Shown here: positions 28,889-38,511 of the stretch, one piece after another
Numbering within the stretch: the stretch's first letter is position 1
How the letters are laid out: every line of letters begins with the position of its first letter
Source of the DNA: an uncultured Pelagibacteraceae bacterium
Lineage (GTDB): Bacteria; Pseudomonadota; Alphaproteobacteria; Pelagibacterales; Pelagibacteraceae
DNA length: 64,000 bases
Direction: 5' to 3'
Assembly: GCA_902617975.1 (NCBI GenBank)
Contig: CACMYV010000002.1
Span: 1 to 64,000, forward strand
Made by a program: the position numbers and the translations under genes
Notes under the pieces: generated by a model
What the model was told of the DNA's origin: nothing
Database searches by the model: none
Seen by the model: the letters and a program-made list of their open reading frames with translations, nothing else

Positions 28889-31792
28889 ATGCGGTTTAAT
28901 TCAGATCAGATACAAAAAATTGGTAAAGAAATTAGCAGTAAAGTTTATGGAAAAACTTTATTCGATGAATTCTCACGAGGAAGATACAGTACTGATGCTT
29001 CTGTATATCAAATTAAACCACTTGGTGTAGTTCTTCCAAAAGATACCAACGATATATTAAGTTTAATGGAATATTCGCAAAAGAATTCCGTTCCTCTATT
29101 AGCTAGAGGTGGTGGAAGTTCTCAATGTGGCCAGACTGTTGGAGAAAGTGTTGTGCTAGATTACAGTAAACATCAAAACAAAATTTTAGAACTTAATGTT
29201 GAAGAAAAATATGTATGGGTTCAGCCTGGTGTCGTATTAGATCATCTAAATGCTTATTTGAAGCCTCATGGTCTCTGGTTTCCAGTGGATGTTTCAACAA
29301 GCAGTAGAGCAACTATTGGAGGAATGTCAGCTAACAATTCCTGTGGATCTAGATCATTATATTATGGCAACATGGTTCATAACGTATTAGCAATTGAAGC
29401 AATATTAGATGATGGCTCTATATTTAACTTTGATCAAATAAATAAAAATTATTTAGCTACTAAAAACAACCAAGATAGACTGTATAAAATTATAGATAAA
29501 TTCATAGATGTAAGACAACAGGTTGGAAGTGAGATTGATGCTAATTGGCCAACAACACAAAGAAGAGTTGGAGGATATAACATTGATTTAATTAACCCTG
29601 AAGGCTTTAACTCATCAAATCTTCTTGTTGGATCTGAAGGAACACTATCTTTATTCAACAAAATAAAATTAAAATTATCAGAAATACCAAAGAATAAAAT
29701 ATTAGGTGTCTGTTACTTTGATAATTTCCATCAAGCAATGGAATTATCAAAAGAGATCGTAAAATTAAAACCTACTTGTGTAGAGTTGATGGACCAAAAT
29801 TTATTAAATTTGGCAAAAGAAATACCAATGTATGCTGGAGGTATAAAAAAATACATCAAAGGAAATCCTGAAGCTGTTTTGATGGTAGAATTTATTGATA
29901 CTGAAAAAAGTGTATATGAAAAGAAAATAAAGGATCTAGAATATTTAGTTTTAAATCAAAACAAAAAAAATCAGTTTTCACATTACTCAGATTTATCAGA
30001 GCAGAAAGAAGTTTTTGAAATAAGAAAAGCTGGATTAAATATTTTGATGTCGATGAAAGGTGATAGAAAACCAGTTGCCTTCATTGAAGATTGTGCAGTT
30101 TCTCTGGAACACTTAGCTGACTACACAGCTAGATTAAAAGAAATATTTAAAAAATATGGAACAAGTGGAATGTTTTATGCTCATGCATCTGTTGGAACTC
30201 TTCATGTAAGACCAGTTTTAAATATGAAATCTGACAAGGATATACAAAATATGAGATCTATATCTGAAGAAGCTTTTGAAATGGTTAAGGATTATAAAGG
30301 TTCCCACTCAGGTGAACATGGTGATGGAATTGTTAGATCAGAATTTCATGAGATGATGTTTGGTAAAAAAATCACAAATGCATTTGAAGAAATAAAAGAT
30401 ACATTCGATAGTAAAAACCTTTTAAATCCTGGTAAAATTGTTCGGCCATTTAAATCAAATGATAGATCTCTAATGAGATACAAGTCAGGTTATCAAACTG
30501 AAAATATAGATACACATTATGATTGGTCTAATTGGGGTCAATTCTCTGATGCAGTTGAGATGTGTAATAACAATGGAGCTTGTAGAAAATTAGATTCTGG
30601 TGTGATGTGCCCATCATACAGAGTAACTAAAGAAGAAAAAGATTTAGTTCGAGGTAGAGCAAATACTTTAAGATTAGCTTTATCTAATCAACTTCCAGAG
30701 GGTTCATTTGCATCAAAAGAAATGTATGAAACCATGGAATTATGTGTGAGCTGTAAAGCTTGTCAAAGAGAATGTCCTATGTCGGTTGATATGGCTAAGA
30801 TGAAATCTGAGTTTCTTTCTCATTACTATAAAAAATTTAGTATGCGTATTAAAGATAGAGTTATCTCAGATATGCCAAGACTTATATGGTTATTAAAGAT
30901 TGTTGCTCCTATTTTCAATAAGGTTAAAAACCTACCTCTAATCTCTACAATTGTTGAAAAGTTTGGTTTTGCAACAGCAAGGACTATGCCTGAAGTTCAA
31001 AACCAGAACGCATTACGAGAGATTTACGACAGTCAGACAGTATCAGAAAATAAAGTAATTTTGTTTGCAGATACTTTTAACATTAACTTTGAAAATGAAA
31101 ATTTAGTTTATGCAATTAAAGTACTAAATAAATTTGGTTATCAGGCAATTATACCAAGTTTTGGTAAAGATAAATTAAAGAGACCCCTATGTTGTGGCAG
31201 AACTTATATATCTTACGGTCAATTAGACAAAGCCTCTGAGGAGCTAAATAGATTTAATGATTACGTTATCCAAAATAATTATATTGATTTACCAGTTGTA
31301 GGTATCGAACCATCTTGTTTATTAACTTTTAACGATGAATATCAAACTTTAAAAAATGTGAATAATAAAGAACAAATTAAAAATAAATTTTATCTGCTTG
31401 AGGAATTTATTTTAGAACAAATAAGAAATAACAATAATATTAAAGCTAATAAGTTCGATCAAAATGTATTAATCCACGGGCACTGTCATCAAAAATCACA
31501 GGATAGAATGAAAGGTCTAACTAGTCTTTTATCAGAATTAAATATTAATAATAAAATGATAGAGTCTAGTTGTTGTGGAATGGCAGGTTCATTTGGATAT
31601 GACAGTAAGACTTATGAAGTCTCCAAAAAAATGGCTAATCTTTCTTTAATACCTGCAATCAATAATAGTAGTGAAAAAGATTTTATAGTTGCAAATGGTA
31701 CAAGCTGTAGACATCAAATATCTGATTTATCTGAGAAAAAAGGTAAACATGTGTCAGAGTTATTATTTAAAATTTTTGAAACAGTTAATTAA
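28889..31792 (+). CDS. FAD-linked oxidase fused to (Fe-S)-binding/CCG domains (YdiJ/D-2-hydroxyacid dehydrogenase-like)
   Basis: 'LLARGGGSSQCGQTVGESVVLD', 'HSGEHGDGIVRSEFH', 'CVSCKACQRECPMSVDMAKMK', 'SSCCGMAGSFGYD'. Confidence 0.9.
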   Translation: MRFNSDQIQKIGKEISSKVYGKTLFDEFSRGRYSTDASVYQIKPLGVVLPKDTNDILSLMEYSQKNSVPLLARGGGSSQCGQTVGESVVLDYSKHQNKILELNVEEKYVWVQPGVVLDHLNAYLKPHGLWFPVDVSTSSRATIGGMSANNSCGSRSLYYGNMVHNVLAIEAILDDGSIFNFDQINKNYLATKNNQDRLYKIIDKFIDVRQQVGSEIDANWPTTQRRVGGYNIDLINPEGFNSSNLLVGSEGTLSLFNKIKLKLSEIPKNKILGVCYFDNFHQAMELSKEIVKLKPTCVELMDQNLLNLAKEIPMYAGGIKKYIKGNPEAVLMVEFIDTEKSVYEKKIKDLEYLVLNQNKKNQFSHYSDLSEQKEVFEIRKAGLNILMSMKGDRKPVAFIEDCAVSLEHLADYTARLKEIFKKYGTSGMFYAHASVGTLHVRPVLNMKSDKDIQNMRSISEEAFEMVKDYKGSHSGEHGDGIVRSEFHEMMFGKKITNAFEEIKDTFDSKNLLNPGKIVRPFKSNDRSLMRYKSGYQTENIDTHYDWSNWGQFSDAVEMCNNNGACRKLDSGVMCPSYRVTKEEKDLVRGRANTLRLALSNQLPEGSFASKEMYETMELCVSCKACQRECPMSVDMAKMKSEFLSHYYKKFSMRIKDRVISDMPRLIWLLKIVAPIFNKVKNLPLISTIVEKFGFATARTMPEVQNQNALREIYDSQTVSENKVILFADTFNINFENENLVYAIKVLNKFGYQAIIPSFGKDKLKRPLCCGRTYISYGQLDKASEELNRFNDYVIQNNYIDLPVVGIEPSCLLTFNDEYQTLKNVNNKEQIKNKFYLLEEFILEQIRNNNNIKANKFDQNVLIHGHCHQKSQDRMKGLTSLLSELNINNKMIESSCCGMAGSFGYDSKTYEVSKKMANLSLIPAINNSSEKDFIVANGTSCRHQISDLSEKKGKHVSELLFKIFETVN

Positions 31793-32574
31793 ACTAAACT
31801 AGGTATAATTTTTCTTAAATCCATAGAAAGTTTAGGATTAATTTTTGAATAAATTACGCCCTTCCCTAATTTTTTTAATGCTAATATTTTTCCGTCTGGT
31901 GAAATAATTGCTGTATGACCAAATGTTTCTCTTTTGGGGGTATTTTTACCAGTTTGAGCTGGTGCAAAAATATAACAGAAATTTTCAATCGCCCTTGCTC
32001 TTAAAAGTGTTAACCAATGTTTTTGTCCCGTAAACTTTGTGAAAGCTGATGGAACGGCTATAAAACTTAAATTTTTTTTTGATAAATTCCTATAAAGTTC
32101 AGGAAATCTCAGATCAAAACAGATTGTAAAACCTATTTTACCCCAAGGTAAATTAGCCGTGACTAATTTATTTCCTGCTTTAAAAGTTTTACTTTCTTTA
32201 TGTTGTTCTTTATTTGGAATTTTAACATCAAACATATTAATTTTATCATAATATTTGACAATTTTTCCATTTGGTCCGACCAATATAGATCTATTTCTGA
32301 GTTTGTTTTTAACTTTAACGCAAATTGATCCGAGTAAAATCCATTTCTTATATTTTTTTGAAACTTCCTTAATTTTTTTCAAAATTGGATCTTTATCCAT
32401 TTCAAATGAATATTTAAAAAGTGTTTCTCTACTACTAGACATCAAAGAAGAAGTTTCAGGTGTAATAATTAAATCAGATTTATTTTTTATAGCTTGATTT
32501 ACGTATTTAATGATATCTTTAAAATTATTTTGATAATTTTCTCCACTAGATAATTGTATGCAAGCTATTTTCAT
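31789..32574 (-). CDS. carbon-nitrogen (nitrilase-type) hydrolase
   Basis: Glu 'IITPETSS', Lys 'YYDKINMFD', Cys 'IGFTICFDLRFPELYR'. Confidence 0.9.
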   Translation of the reverse strand: MKIACIQLSSGENYQNNFKDIIKYVNQAIKNKSDLIITPETSSLMSSSRETLFKYSFEMDKDPILKKIKEVSKKYKKWILLGSICVKVKNKLRNRSILVGPNGKIVKYYDKINMFDVKIPNKEQHKESKTFKAGNKLVTANLPWGKIGFTICFDLRFPELYRNLSKKNLSFIAVPSAFTKFTGQKHWLTLLRARAIENFCYIFAPAQTGKNTPKRETFGHTAIISPDGKILALKKLGKGVIYSKINPKLSMDLRKIIPSLV

Positions 32575-33248
32575 GTTTGAAACCCATATTTTTTTTCTAA
32601 ATATTTAATTACATTATGAATTATAAAAGTCATAAACAAGTAAATACCTCCCGCCACAATAAATACCTCGACAGGCTTAAATGTTGTTGAAATTATATAT
32701 TTAGCAACACCAGTTAAGTCCATAAGTGTGACTGTACTTGCCAAGGATGTACCTTTAAGCATTAAAATAATTTCATTACCATAAGCCGGTAAAGATTGTT
32801 TTATTGCAATAGGAATTTGTATTTTTGTAAAAATAATTTTAGAAGGTATCCCTAGGCTTCTGCCAGCTTCTAAATATCCAGGCTTTATAGTTTGAAATGC
32901 TGATCTCAATATTTCTGATGTATAAGCACCAGTATTTAATGAAAATGCTATTATCGCGCACCAATATGGTTCTTTTAAAACTATCCACAAAAATGTTGTT
33001 CTTAAATATTCAATTTGACCTAATCCAAAATATATTATGAAGATTTGAACCAATAAGGGTGTTCCTCTAAAAATATATGAATACCCGTAAGCAAATTTAT
33101 TAATCAACTTATTATTATTCATTCTCAAGATTGCAAAACCTAATCCAATAAAAAGACCAAGAATTAAAGATACAGATAATAGTTTAAGAGTAATCAAAGT
33201 TGCATTCAGCAACTTAGGAAAACTACTAATCATTAATTCAATATCCAT
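32571..33248 (-). CDS. polar amino-acid ABC transporter permease (HisM/ArtM type)
   Basis: 'YIFRGTPLLVQIFIIYFGLGQ', 'GAYTSEILRSAFQTIKPGYLEAGRSLGI'. Confidence 0.9.
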   Translation of the reverse strand: MDIELMISSFPKLLNATLITLKLLSVSLILGLFIGLGFAILRMNNNKLINKFAYGYSYIFRGTPLLVQIFIIYFGLGQIEYLRTTFLWIVLKEPYWCAIIAFSLNTGAYTSEILRSAFQTIKPGYLEAGRSLGIPSKIIFTKIQIPIAIKQSLPAYGNEIILMLKGTSLASTVTLMDLTGVAKYIISTTFKPVEVFIVAGGIYLFMTFIIHNVIKYLEKKYGFQT

Positions 33249-33940
33249 TAATAACCTTTGCTATATTTTGTCTCTAATCTATTTAATAATTGCATACTTA
33301 AAAATGTAAGCATTAAGTATAGAACTGCTGCAAATGAGTAAAAAAATAATGGATCTCTAGTCGAACCAGCTGCAATATAAGATTGTCTCATTATTTCAAC
33401 TAAACCAGTTACAGATATAAGTGAAGTATCTTTTAATGTAATTTGCCAAACATTACTTAAGTTTGGAATTGCTAATCTTAGCATTTGAGGCAAAATAATT
33501 TTAAAGAAGTAAATATATTTTTTAAAACCTAAAACTTTTGCAGCTTCAAATTGACCTTTATCAATTGATTGAAGGGCTCCTCTAAATACTTCGGTTGAAT
33601 ATGCTCCCGATATTATCCCTATTGAAAATGAACCAGTTAAAAAAGCATTAATTTCGATGTAATCATTATAACCAAATATTGAAGCAACAAACATAATTGC
33701 TCCACTTCCACCAAAGAAAAATAAATAAATTACAAGAAGCTCTGGTACACCTCTAATAACAGTGGTGTATGCATTGCCAATAGAATTAAGAAATTTATTA
33801 TTAGATAATTTTAATGGAGTAAATAAAGCAGCAAATATAAAGCCAATTATCATTGCAGTTATGGAAACTGCAATTGTCATTAATGTTGCAAAGAATAACT
33901 CGTCTCCCCAACCTTTATCACCAAAATATAGAAGTTCCAT
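33248..33940 (-). CDS. polar amino-acid ABC transporter permease (HisQ/ArtQ type)
   Basis: 'TVIRGVPELLVIYLFFFGG', 'GAYSTEVFRGALQSIDKGQFEAAKVLGF'. Confidence 0.9.
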   Translation of the reverse strand: MELLYFGDKGWGDELFFATLMTIAVSITAMIIGFIFAALFTPLKLSNNKFLNSIGNAYTTVIRGVPELLVIYLFFFGGSGAIMFVASIFGYNDYIEINAFLTGSFSIGIISGAYSTEVFRGALQSIDKGQFEAAKVLGFKKYIYFFKIILPQMLRLAIPNLSNVWQITLKDTSLISVTGLVEIMRQSYIAAGSTRDPLFFYSFAAVLYLMLTFLSMQLLNRLETKYSKGY

Positions 33941-33946
33941 AATATA

Positions 33947-33966
33947 GGTGGCTAATTATAGCCACC
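33947..33966 (-). promoter_or_regulatory. stem-loop between amino-acid SBP gene and first permease gene
   Basis: ggtggcta/atta/tagccacc perfect 8-bp stem, a few nt upstream of the ATG at 33940. Confidence 0.65.
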
Positions 33967-33979
33967 CATAAATAATTTA

Positions 33980-34807
33980 TTACATAGAAGCGTCAAAACC
34001 AAAATGTTTTATAGCAAGCTTACTGATAATGCCATCATCTCTAGCTTTATCAATTGCTGCATTAAAATCATTTAAAAGTTTAGAGTCACCTTTTCTAATA
34101 CCTACACCAACACCATTTCCAAAATCTCCACCTGCAAATGTTGGTCCAGTTAATACTACTCCTTTACCAGATTTTTCTGCGTAATCTGTAAAAGCAACAG
34201 CTGCAGCTAGTGCCGCATCTATTCTACCTGCAGATAAATCTAAGTTTACTTCATCTTGAGTTTTGTAAGTTCTTATTTTTACATTACCCATTAATCCAGA
34301 TTCTAAGAAGTTCTGGTGAATTGTAGCAGTTTGCACACCAATAGTTTTACCTTTAAATGCTTTTGTCAAAACATCTAGTGTTGCTTGTTCATCAGCACTC
34401 ACATCAGATAAATTTATAGCTGACATTGTTTTAAGGCCTTCGTTTTTCGATCCTTTCATTACAGCTAGTGATGCAACTTCATCAGCATAACCTTGAGAAA
34501 AGTTTATTGTTTTCATTCTCTCACCAGTTATTGACATTCCAGCCATAATAGCATCAAATTTTCTTGAGACTAAAGCTGGTATCATTCCATCCCAATCTTG
34601 CTCAACAATTGTGCAATCATGTTTCATAATTTTGCATAATTCATTTGCTAATTCGACTTCAAAGCCAATCAAATTTCCTGCTGAGTCTTTAGAATTCCAA
34701 GGTGGATATGCACCTTCAGTTCCTATTTTAATTTGATCTGCAATAGAAGAAATTGTTAGAAATGATGATATTAAAATACCAAGTCCTAATACTTTTAATT
34801 TTTTCAT
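33980..34807 (-). CDS. polar amino-acid ABC transporter substrate-binding protein
   Basis: 'IKIGTEGAYPPWNSKDSAGNLIGFEVELANELCKIM', 'QDWDGMIPALVSRKFDAIMAGMSIT'. Confidence 0.93.
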   Translation of the reverse strand: MKKLKVLGLGILISSFLTISSIADQIKIGTEGAYPPWNSKDSAGNLIGFEVELANELCKIMKHDCTIVEQDWDGMIPALVSRKFDAIMAGMSITGERMKTINFSQGYADEVASLAVMKGSKNEGLKTMSAINLSDVSADEQATLDVLTKAFKGKTIGVQTATIHQNFLESGLMGNVKIRTYKTQDEVNLDLSAGRIDAALAAAVAFTDYAEKSGKGVVLTGPTFAGGDFGNGVGVGIRKGDSKLLNDFNAAIDKARDDGIISKLAIKHFGFDASM

Positions 34808-34814
34808 TTTTTTC

Positions 34815-34830
34815 CTCCAAAATTTTGGAG
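34815..34830 (-). promoter_or_regulatory. perfect palindrome overlapping Shine-Dalgarno of the SBP gene
   Basis: CTCCAAAATTTTGGAG; on - strand followed by GAAAAAATG, so GGAGG is part of the right arm. Confidence 0.5.
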
Positions 34831-34865
34831 ATTATTTCATAAAATTATTGTTTTAAAAAGTAAAA

Positions 34866-35906
34866 TTAATGATTTATTGACGAGGAAAAATTCCAAGAAC
34901 AATCGAAACTTGGTATGTAAACTCTTGAAAGTTTTGTATTTCCAAAATTTTTGTTAAAAACATTTAACCAATTTTCAACTTGTTTTGGTTTTTTATCTTG
35001 GCTTCCAACTTGAGCAGTAATTACACCTTTAGGTTTTAATATTCTTTCTAAAGATGACATATTTTTTGCAGCTAAATCTATGCAAAATTGATCATCGTTA
35101 AGATCAACAAAAATTTGATCATAGGTATTATCTTTGACTGATTTGATGCTCTCAAATGCATCACCCCAAACACATTTAACTGAATTTTTTTCTGTAGCCT
35201 TTTCTCCTATTTTGCTTAAATGTTTATCGCATACATCAACAACTTCAGGATCTAATTCATACCAATCTATAAATCCAAAATTTTGTGAAATACATTCTCT
35301 TGCAACACCACCGTCACCTCCACCAATAATTGCAGCTTTCTCTTTATTTGAATTCAAACTAAGACCAGAATTTACAAAAGTTGAGCTATATAAATGCTCA
35401 TCACTCTCAGCAACTTGTATTTCATTATCAATAAATAAAGCTTTTCCAAACTGTTCTAAATCTAATATTTCAATATATTGACCTGCTTTGGATTTAAAAT
35501 TTTCTAATACTTTATTTACAACATAAGATTTTTTTAATCCTGGTGAACTATAGTTATCATGATATAGATCAATCGTATCTCTGTTAAATTCCTTAATAAT
35601 GATTTGTTTGTGTTCTATTTCTTCTTTAATTACTTTAAGAGCAACTGATGGTGAAACTTTACCACAAGTAAAAAAATCAAAGCTTATAATTTCATTTTCC
35701 GGGAAAGTGTGAAAGCTTATATGGCTTTCTGCTAACAGAGCTACCAATGTAAAACCTTGAGGCTCAAATTTATATTTTGAGATCTTTAAAACTGTTACTT
35801 TTGCTAATTTTGCAATTTTATAAACTAACTTTTCATAAAATGAGGGATCATATTCTTTTTTAGTTCCAATGATATCTAGAGTTATATGTTCACCAACTTT
35901 TGTCAC
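34866..35906 (-). CDS. S-adenosylmethionine decarboxylase (SpeD) - spermidine synthase (SpeE) fusion
   Basis: N-term 'LLAESHISFHTFPENEIISFDFFTCG' (AdoMetDC processing/active motif); C-term 'AAIIGGGDGGVAREC', 'WYELDPEVVDVC' (SpeE). Confidence 0.88.
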   Translation of the reverse strand: MTKVGEHITLDIIGTKKEYDPSFYEKLVYKIAKLAKVTVLKISKYKFEPQGFTLVALLAESHISFHTFPENEIISFDFFTCGKVSPSVALKVIKEEIEHKQIIIKEFNRDTIDLYHDNYSSPGLKKSYVVNKVLENFKSKAGQYIEILDLEQFGKALFIDNEIQVAESDEHLYSSTFVNSGLSLNSNKEKAAIIGGGDGGVARECISQNFGFIDWYELDPEVVDVCDKHLSKIGEKATEKNSVKCVWGDAFESIKSVKDNTYDQIFVDLNDDQFCIDLAAKNMSSLERILKPKGVITAQVGSQDKKPKQVENWLNVFNKNFGNTKLSRVYIPSFDCSWNFSSSINH

Positions 35907-35909
35907 CTA

Positions 35910-36554
35910 TTAACCTCTTTTATAGTTTTTAGCTTTTTTTAAAACTTTATTCATTTCATTTATAGAAAGAATTTTTGGCTTTCCAAGCTTAAGAGCGGTT
36001 ATATACTGTAAACTCAAATTTTCAACTTCTTGTGCCAATTCAAAAGCATCAGGTAAATTTTTATCAAATGCAATCTGACCGTGATTTGCAATCAAGCAGG
36101 CTTTTCTATTATTCAAAGCTTTTAAAATGTTTTTTGAAAGCTCTCTTGTTCCATAAGTTGCGTATTTCGCACATTTAATATCATTACCTCCCGCGAGTGC
36201 AACCATGTAATGAAAAGCTGGAATAGGTTTTTTGTGAACAGATAGAGCTGTTGCATTAGTTGAATGTGTATGAACTATTGCTTGAGCATCTTTCTTTTTG
36301 ATATAAATATCTTGATGAAATCTCCATTCTGACGAAGGTTTATATTTTTTTTCATATTTTCCATCTAGACTTACAAACACTATATCTTTTACTTTTAGTG
36401 ATGAGTATTTTTTTCCTGAAGGGGTAATAAGAAAACCATTGTTATGTCTGACTGATATATTGCCTGATCTTAAAGCTGATAATTTTTTGTCATTAAGCAT
36501 TTTTGAAAACTTAATAACATCATTTTTCTTTTTATTAGTTTTTGAAGAGACCAT
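35910..36554 (-). CDS. class II aldolase/adducin family (fuculose-phosphate aldolase-like; candidate MTRu-1-P aldolase or MtnB-type)
   Basis: 'RSGNISVR', 'PSSEWRFHQDIY', 'AIVHTHSTNATAL', 'LIANHGQIAF'. Confidence 0.85.
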   Translation of the reverse strand: MVSSKTNKKKNDVIKFSKMLNDKKLSALRSGNISVRHNNGFLITPSGKKYSSLKVKDIVFVSLDGKYEKKYKPSSEWRFHQDIYIKKKDAQAIVHTHSTNATALSVHKKPIPAFHYMVALAGGNDIKCAKYATYGTRELSKNILKALNNRKACLIANHGQIAFDKNLPDAFELAQEVENLSLQYITALKLGKPKILSINEMNKVLKKAKNYKRG

Positions 36555-37614
36555 TTAAACCTTCAGTAGAGGCTTCGCATATTCCTTTTTCTGTTATTAA
36601 TGCTGTAACATATTTAGCTGGAGTTACATCAAAAGCCAAATTTAATGATTTGCTTTTCTCTGGATAAATTAAAACTTTATCAACTTTATTATCTTTGTTA
36701 ATTCCATCCACATGAGAAAGTTCTTTTGGATCTCTTTCTTCAATTGGAATATCTTTGGAGTTTTTTAAATTCCAATCTATTGTTGAACTTGGTAAAGCAA
36801 CATAAAAAGGAACATTATTATCATGAGCTGCAAGAGCTTTTAAATATGTACCAATTTTATTGCACACATCTCCGTTAGATAATGTTCTATCTGTTCCAAC
36901 AATACACATATCAACCTGTCCTCTTTGCATTAATATTCCACCTGTATTATCTGCTATAATTGTATTCGGAATTTCTTCTTCATTAAGTTCATATGATGTA
37001 AGGTTTGCTCCTTGATTTCTTGGTCTAGTTTCATCTACCCAAACATGTATTGGTATTCCTTTTTTATGTGCATGATAAATAGGAGAAGTTGCTGTTCCCC
37101 AATCTATTGTAGCTAACCAACCTGCATTACAATGTGTGAGAATATTTACAGTATCTTTCTTTTTATTATATATATCCTCAATAATATTTAATCCATTTTT
37201 ACCAATACTTTCACAAAATGCCTCATCTTCTTTACAAATTTCTTTAGCTTCATTAAGTGCAACATTAAATAAATTTCCAGGTTCAACAAATGATACTTTG
37301 TTATTCATTCTATGAACTGCCCACTGAAGATTTATAGCCGTCGGTCTGGAAGCAACTAATTCCTCTGAACTTTTTTTTATAAAATCTAAACTGTTATTTT
37401 CTTTTATAGCTAAAACTAAGCCAAATGCAGCAGTGCCTCCGATTAAGGGTGCCCCCCTAACTTCCATCGTTTTGATAGCATTTATCGCGTCTTTAACTGA
37501 ACTTAATTCTTTTATTATAAATTTATGTGGAAGCTTTGTTTGATCTATTATTTTTACAACTTGTTTTTCTTCATCAAACCAAATTGTTTTATATTCAACA
37601 TCATTAATTTTCAT
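36535..37614 (-). CDS. mtnA: S-methyl-5-thioribose-1-phosphate isomerase
   Basis: 'VRGAPLIGGTAAFGL', 'ILTHCNAGWLATIDWGTA', 'VDETRPRNQGANLT', 'VGTDRTLSNGDVCNKIGTY'. Confidence 0.95.
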   Translation of the reverse strand: MKINDVEYKTIWFDEEKQVVKIIDQTKLPHKFIIKELSSVKDAINAIKTMEVRGAPLIGGTAAFGLVLAIKENNSLDFIKKSSEELVASRPTAINLQWAVHRMNNKVSFVEPGNLFNVALNEAKEICKEDEAFCESIGKNGLNIIEDIYNKKKDTVNILTHCNAGWLATIDWGTATSPIYHAHKKGIPIHVWVDETRPRNQGANLTSYELNEEEIPNTIIADNTGGILMQRGQVDMCIVGTDRTLSNGDVCNKIGTYLKALAAHDNNVPFYVALPSSTIDWNLKNSKDIPIEERDPKELSHVDGINKDNKVDKVLIYPEKSKSLNLAFDVTPAKYVTALITEKGICEASTEGLNGLFKN

Positions 37615-38483
37615 TTATTAAGAACTCTTCCTGCAATTGTTTTTAATTTATCTTTAGTTTTTTGAGTTCTTTTTTCTGGAGCTGTAATTATTGCTACATC
37701 TAAACAATTATTAGTTGGATCATTTGGATCAATGTGATTTTCAAAGTTCTCTATCAAATTTTTAATCATATTTTTAGCTTTTGCAGCATTATCTAAAAGT
37801 ACTTTAATAACTTGTTGAACATCAACATTTTCATGATCTGGATGCCAGCAATCATAATCTGTTACCATCGATACTGAAGCATATCTAATTTCAGCTTCTC
37901 TTGCCAGCTTAGCTTCTGGCATATTTGTCATTCCAATAACATCTGCTTTCCAAGATCTATATAGATTTGACTCTGCTAATGTGGAGAATTGTGGGCCTTC
38001 CATTACAACATAAGTTCCACCTCTTTGATAAGGTATATTTTCTTTTTTAATGGCATCTTCGCAAGCATTCATCAGCCCACTTGAAGTTGGATGCGCCATT
38101 GATACATGCGCAACAATTTCATCATCAAAAAAAGATTTGTTTCTTGCAAAAGTTCTGTCAATGAACTGATCAACGATAACAAATTTACCTGGGGGCAAAT
38201 CTTCTTTTAAAGATCCAACGGCTGAAACAGAAACTATGTCTGTGATACCTAGTTGTTTAAGAGCATCAATATTTGCTCTAAAATTTATTTTTGATGGAGA
38301 AATAAAATGACCTTTTCCATGTCTTGGTAGAAAATAAATTTCTTTATTATTATATTTGGCCTTTAATATTAAGTCTGAGGGTTTTCCCCATGGAGTATTT
38401 ATACCGAGTGTCTCTCTATCTTTAAACTCCTCAACATCATATAGCCCACTTCCACCAATAATTGCTAATTTATTATTTGCCAT
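37611..38483 (-). CDS. mtnP: S-methyl-5'-thioadenosine phosphorylase
   Basis: 'LAIIGGSGLYD', 'LPRHGKGHFISPSKINFRANI', 'YVVMEGPQFSTLAES', 'VIGMTNMPEAKLAREAEI'. Confidence 0.95.
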   Translation of the reverse strand: MANNKLAIIGGSGLYDVEEFKDRETLGINTPWGKPSDLILKAKYNNKEIYFLPRHGKGHFISPSKINFRANIDALKQLGITDIVSVSAVGSLKEDLPPGKFVIVDQFIDRTFARNKSFFDDEIVAHVSMAHPTSSGLMNACEDAIKKENIPYQRGGTYVVMEGPQFSTLAESNLYRSWKADVIGMTNMPEAKLAREAEIRYASVSMVTDYDCWHPDHENVDVQQVIKVLLDNAAKAKNMIKNLIENFENHIDPNDPTNNCLDVAIITAPEKRTQKTKDKLKTIAGRVLNK

Positions 38484-38495
38484 AATACATTTTAG

Positions 38496-38503
38496 ATTAT
38501 AAT
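38496..38503. promoter_or_regulatory. candidate shared palindromic -10 element of divergent mtnP/apt
   Basis: ATTATAAT reads TATAAT on both strands inside a 28-bp divergent intergenic gap. Confidence 0.4.
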
Positions 38504-38511
38504 TAAGTTTT

